DNA of 64,000 bases, taken from NCBI GenBank assembly GCA_025890175.1, contig JANPYM010000009.1, forward strand, positions 124,001-188,000, written 5' to 3'. The notes under the pieces were generated by a model that did no database searches, had not been told where the DNA came from, and worked only from the letters and a program-made list of their open reading frames with translations. A program made the position numbers and the translations under genes. Positions 62,188-64,000 of the stretch are shown here, one piece after another (the first letter of the stretch is position 1; the number at the start of each line of letters is the position of its first letter). The DNA is from Ciborinia camelliae. Lineage: Eukaryota; Ascomycota; Leotiomycetes; Helotiales; Sclerotiniaceae.

Positions 62188-62799
62188 GTTGAGTAGAGTT
62201 GAGTTGGATGGAGAGGGGAGGGAAAGGGAAGGGCGGGGAGCGGAGAGAGGAAGTAAGATGACTCGATTTGAGATGATTCAATAGAAAGTTTTCTATGCTA
62301 GATTCCACGTTCTTCTTCGATAGAATACAGGCCGAGGCTCTCGTTTCCCTCTTTGACTCAACACCGGCCAAGGGCTCGTGTATTCCTTGTGATCATCCCG
62401 GGCGAAAGAAATCTTCAAGGTGAGTCTCCCAATATAACATACTCATCGGGAATATCGTTATATATCACTCACGAATGATTCAGGTTTTCCTCAGGCTTAG
62501 CTTGGTGCAACCAAATCGTTGTCTTATACCCCTCGATCTCCCAACGACTTTCCTTTTTTTTTCAGCACATCACTTCACTACTGAGCATCACTCCCGAATA
62601 GTCTTTCACCCACTTCACTGCTGAGAATCACATCGCTCCCGAATAGTCCTTCACACGCATCACTACTGAGCATCGCATCGATACTTCATCACATCACATA
62701 CCATACCATCTCACTCTTCTTCTAAAGCTATATCCTCCTCACTTCCGTACAGGTATGTTGTTGTTTGTTTGTTTGATTTTGATTTTGATTGATTGATCA
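62188..62799. other. intergenic region with leader repeat
   Basis: Contains a tandem repeat at 62571-62680 and the likely promoter/leader of the following gene, with a possible 5'-UTR intron donor (gtatgt) near 62753. Confidence 0.45.
62571..62680. repeat. 40-47-bp tandem repeat in 5' flank of hypothetical gene
   Basis: Two and a half units of CACTTCACT(A/G)CTGAGxATCA ..CTCCCGAATAGTC(T/C)TTCAC at 62571-62610, 62611-62657 and 62658-62680. Confidence 0.8.
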
Positions 62800-63594
62800 A
62801 TGGCATCGGCTGACCTTTTTTTAAAGACTTTTTCAACTACAGCCATGTGCAGAGACATCGATATCGGCAGATACATATGCGACCGCGACGTTGACTCTCC
62901 TATATTCGGTCATAGATATTCTGGAACCAATCAGAAATGGGATGGATGTGAAACCCATCCCACTCTTCCCAACACCTTATTCGAGGAATCGGACACAAAG
63001 AAGCCTTGCTCCAATACACCTCCATATATTACAGTGCTCATCTGCCCCGACTGCCGCAGAAAATATGGACGAGAAGAGAGCGACGGGATACAATCGCATG
63101 TCGGATTCATACTCGATCAGATGTCAGTCGATGGGTGCAGGAAGCTCCCAGCTGGGTGGTGGCCCAAAAATACAAGACCGGATGTCTATCAAGACGCGTT
63201 TCTCTTTCGTAAATTCATTTATTATCCTTCACCCGGTGAGGAGTACAATGGGGCTGGACTTCCTGAGTTTCCGAAGGGTATAAGCATTGAGGAACGTCTG
63301 ACAATCATTTCAGTGTTCGGCGATACTGGATTGCCTCAGGAGCCGACTGGTCCCGGCCTTGATGCCATTAATAGCTATTGTGACAAGCTCCTCAACGCAC
63401 TTCCAAAGATACGCTCTCTAGGGATCGCATATGGGTATGATGCTGAGGCTAATAGGCCACTCATGAGAGATTTATTCGGTAAAGCCATTTGGGTGCATAT
63501 GAAAGTGCATTCGCTATGGAGGAAGCACAACGAAGAAATCATAGCACACTGCAATGGCGACAATGGTGGACCAGAGACCTGGTATCTCACTTGA
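62800..63594 (+). CDS. hypothetical protein with N-terminal Cys motifs
   Basis: A 264-aa frame; the family is not recognised. The N-terminal third has eight cysteines, including CRDIDIGRYIC and a CPDCRRKYG pair (about residues 16-90) of zinc-ribbon or knuckle type. The rest is mixed alpha-helical, with an aromatic GWWPKNTRPDVYQDAFLFRKF stretch interrupted here only by ordinary sequence, and ends PETWYLT. There is no signal peptide or membrane span. The first ATG is used; Met16 (MCRDID) is possible if a 5' intron ends at the CTACAG just before it. Codon use and length suggest a real gene. Confidence 0.7.
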   Translation: MASADLFLKTFSTTAMCRDIDIGRYICDRDVDSPIFGHRYSGTNQKWDGCETHPTLPNTLFEESDTKKPCSNTPPYITVLICPDCRRKYGREESDGIQSHVGFILDQMSVDGCRKLPAGWWPKNTRPDVYQDAFLFRKFIYYPSPGEEYNGAGLPEFPKGISIEERLTIISVFGDTGLPQEPTGPGLDAINSYCDKLLNALPKIRSLGIAYGYDAEANRPLMRDLFGKAIWVHMKVHSLWRKHNEEIIAHCNGDNGGPETWYLT

Positions 63595-64000
63595 CGATAT
63601 TTTGAGCTAGCTTTTCTACCCTGGCTACCTACGAACTATCTAGTGAAGATTTAGTGGAGAGTTGGTTTGGGGGGCTTGGGGGGTTTGGGGGGTTTGATGG
63701 GTTGGCGTATCGTTGATATTTTTCGATTGGTTATGGGTTATGTTTTTGACGATTGATATATGGATGGGTGGTAGATGGTAGATGACTAGTAGAGAAAATA
63801 TATATCAGGAGATCAATTTGAATTCGTAAACTTTATAACCTCGTTCTCATCCTCATTCTTCTTCTTCTTCTTCTTCTTCTCATACTCATACTAGATAGAG
63901 CTTCATTCTCAAATTAACCTTTATTTTCATCTTCGTAGATAATGAAAAGAATAAATAAATATTTTATATTTATCTTCATTATCGTTTTCTCGGTTATTCT
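63595..64000. other. 3' flank to window end
   Basis: Contains GGGGTTT repeats (63667-63700) and a (TTC)n run (63858-63880). No gene is visible. Confidence 0.6.

Noticed and set aside
1..64000. CRISPR arrays, prophage, bacterial operons, secondary-metabolite backbone genes
   Set aside because: None are seen. The repeats are microsatellites or minisatellites, not spaced palindromes, and all supported genes are typical ascomycete nuclear genes.

Overview
This window looks like nuclear DNA of a filamentous ascomycete, most likely a plant-associated member of the Sclerotiniaceae (Botrytis, Sclerotinia or Monilinia type). The support is: short introns (about 50-110 nt, GT..AG, with CTAAC-type branch points), an intron-bearing tRNA, AT-rich intergenic DNA full of microsatellites, and a secreted endopolygalacturonase plus pectin methylesterase pair. 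The species is inferred, not proven. Two 10-N gaps (44187-44196 and 56122-56131) and two single-base discrepancies in coding sequence point to a draft assembly.

Layout. 1-6.3 kb holds no protein gene I can support, only an intron-containing tRNA-Cys. 6.3-10 kb has a secreted SurE-type phosphatase (+) and an F-box-like protein (-) with an apparent 1-nt frameshift. 10-15 kb is AT-rich and repeat-laden, ending in a ~90-100-bp tandem array beside the promoter of a Cys-rich hypothetical gene (15.0-16.2 kb). 18.1-21.8 kb is the nuclear export receptor CRM1/exportin-1 (-). 25.3-28.7 kb has alanine:glyoxylate aminotransferase and a mitochondrial DUF1279 protein, both (-). 29.8-36.1 kb is a pectinolytic pair: endopolygalacturonase (-) and pectin methylesterase (+), diverging from a shared 4.1-kb intergenic region. 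38.7-40.8 kb is an MFS exporter (-). 42.3-43.0 kb is a pogo/Fot1-like non-autonomous transposon. 44.6-47.8 kb is the polarity protein Bud6/Aip3 (-). 52.1-55.1 kb is an ataxin-2/Pbp1-like protein (+). 57.3-58.8 kb is a GPI-type Cys-rich surface protein (+). 61.3-62.2 kb is the PP1 regulator Ypi1 (+), with a small inverted-repeat element in its intron. 62.8-63.6 kb is a hypothetical protein (+).

Functional reading. Most genes are conserved housekeeping genes (CRM1, AGT, DUF1279 protein, Bud6, Pbp1, Ypi1) without an operon-like relationship. The exception is the pectin pair, whose products act in sequence: PME de-esterifies pectin and the polygalacturonase then cleaves the product. Their shared intergenic region carries 12 copies of the PacC-type hexamer GCCAAG/CTTGGC, against about 2 expected at equal base frequencies. 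Several copies sit inside local tandem duplications. I regard this as the most interesting signal in the window. I saw no CRISPR array, phage, secondary-metabolite cluster or clearly novel multi-gene system.
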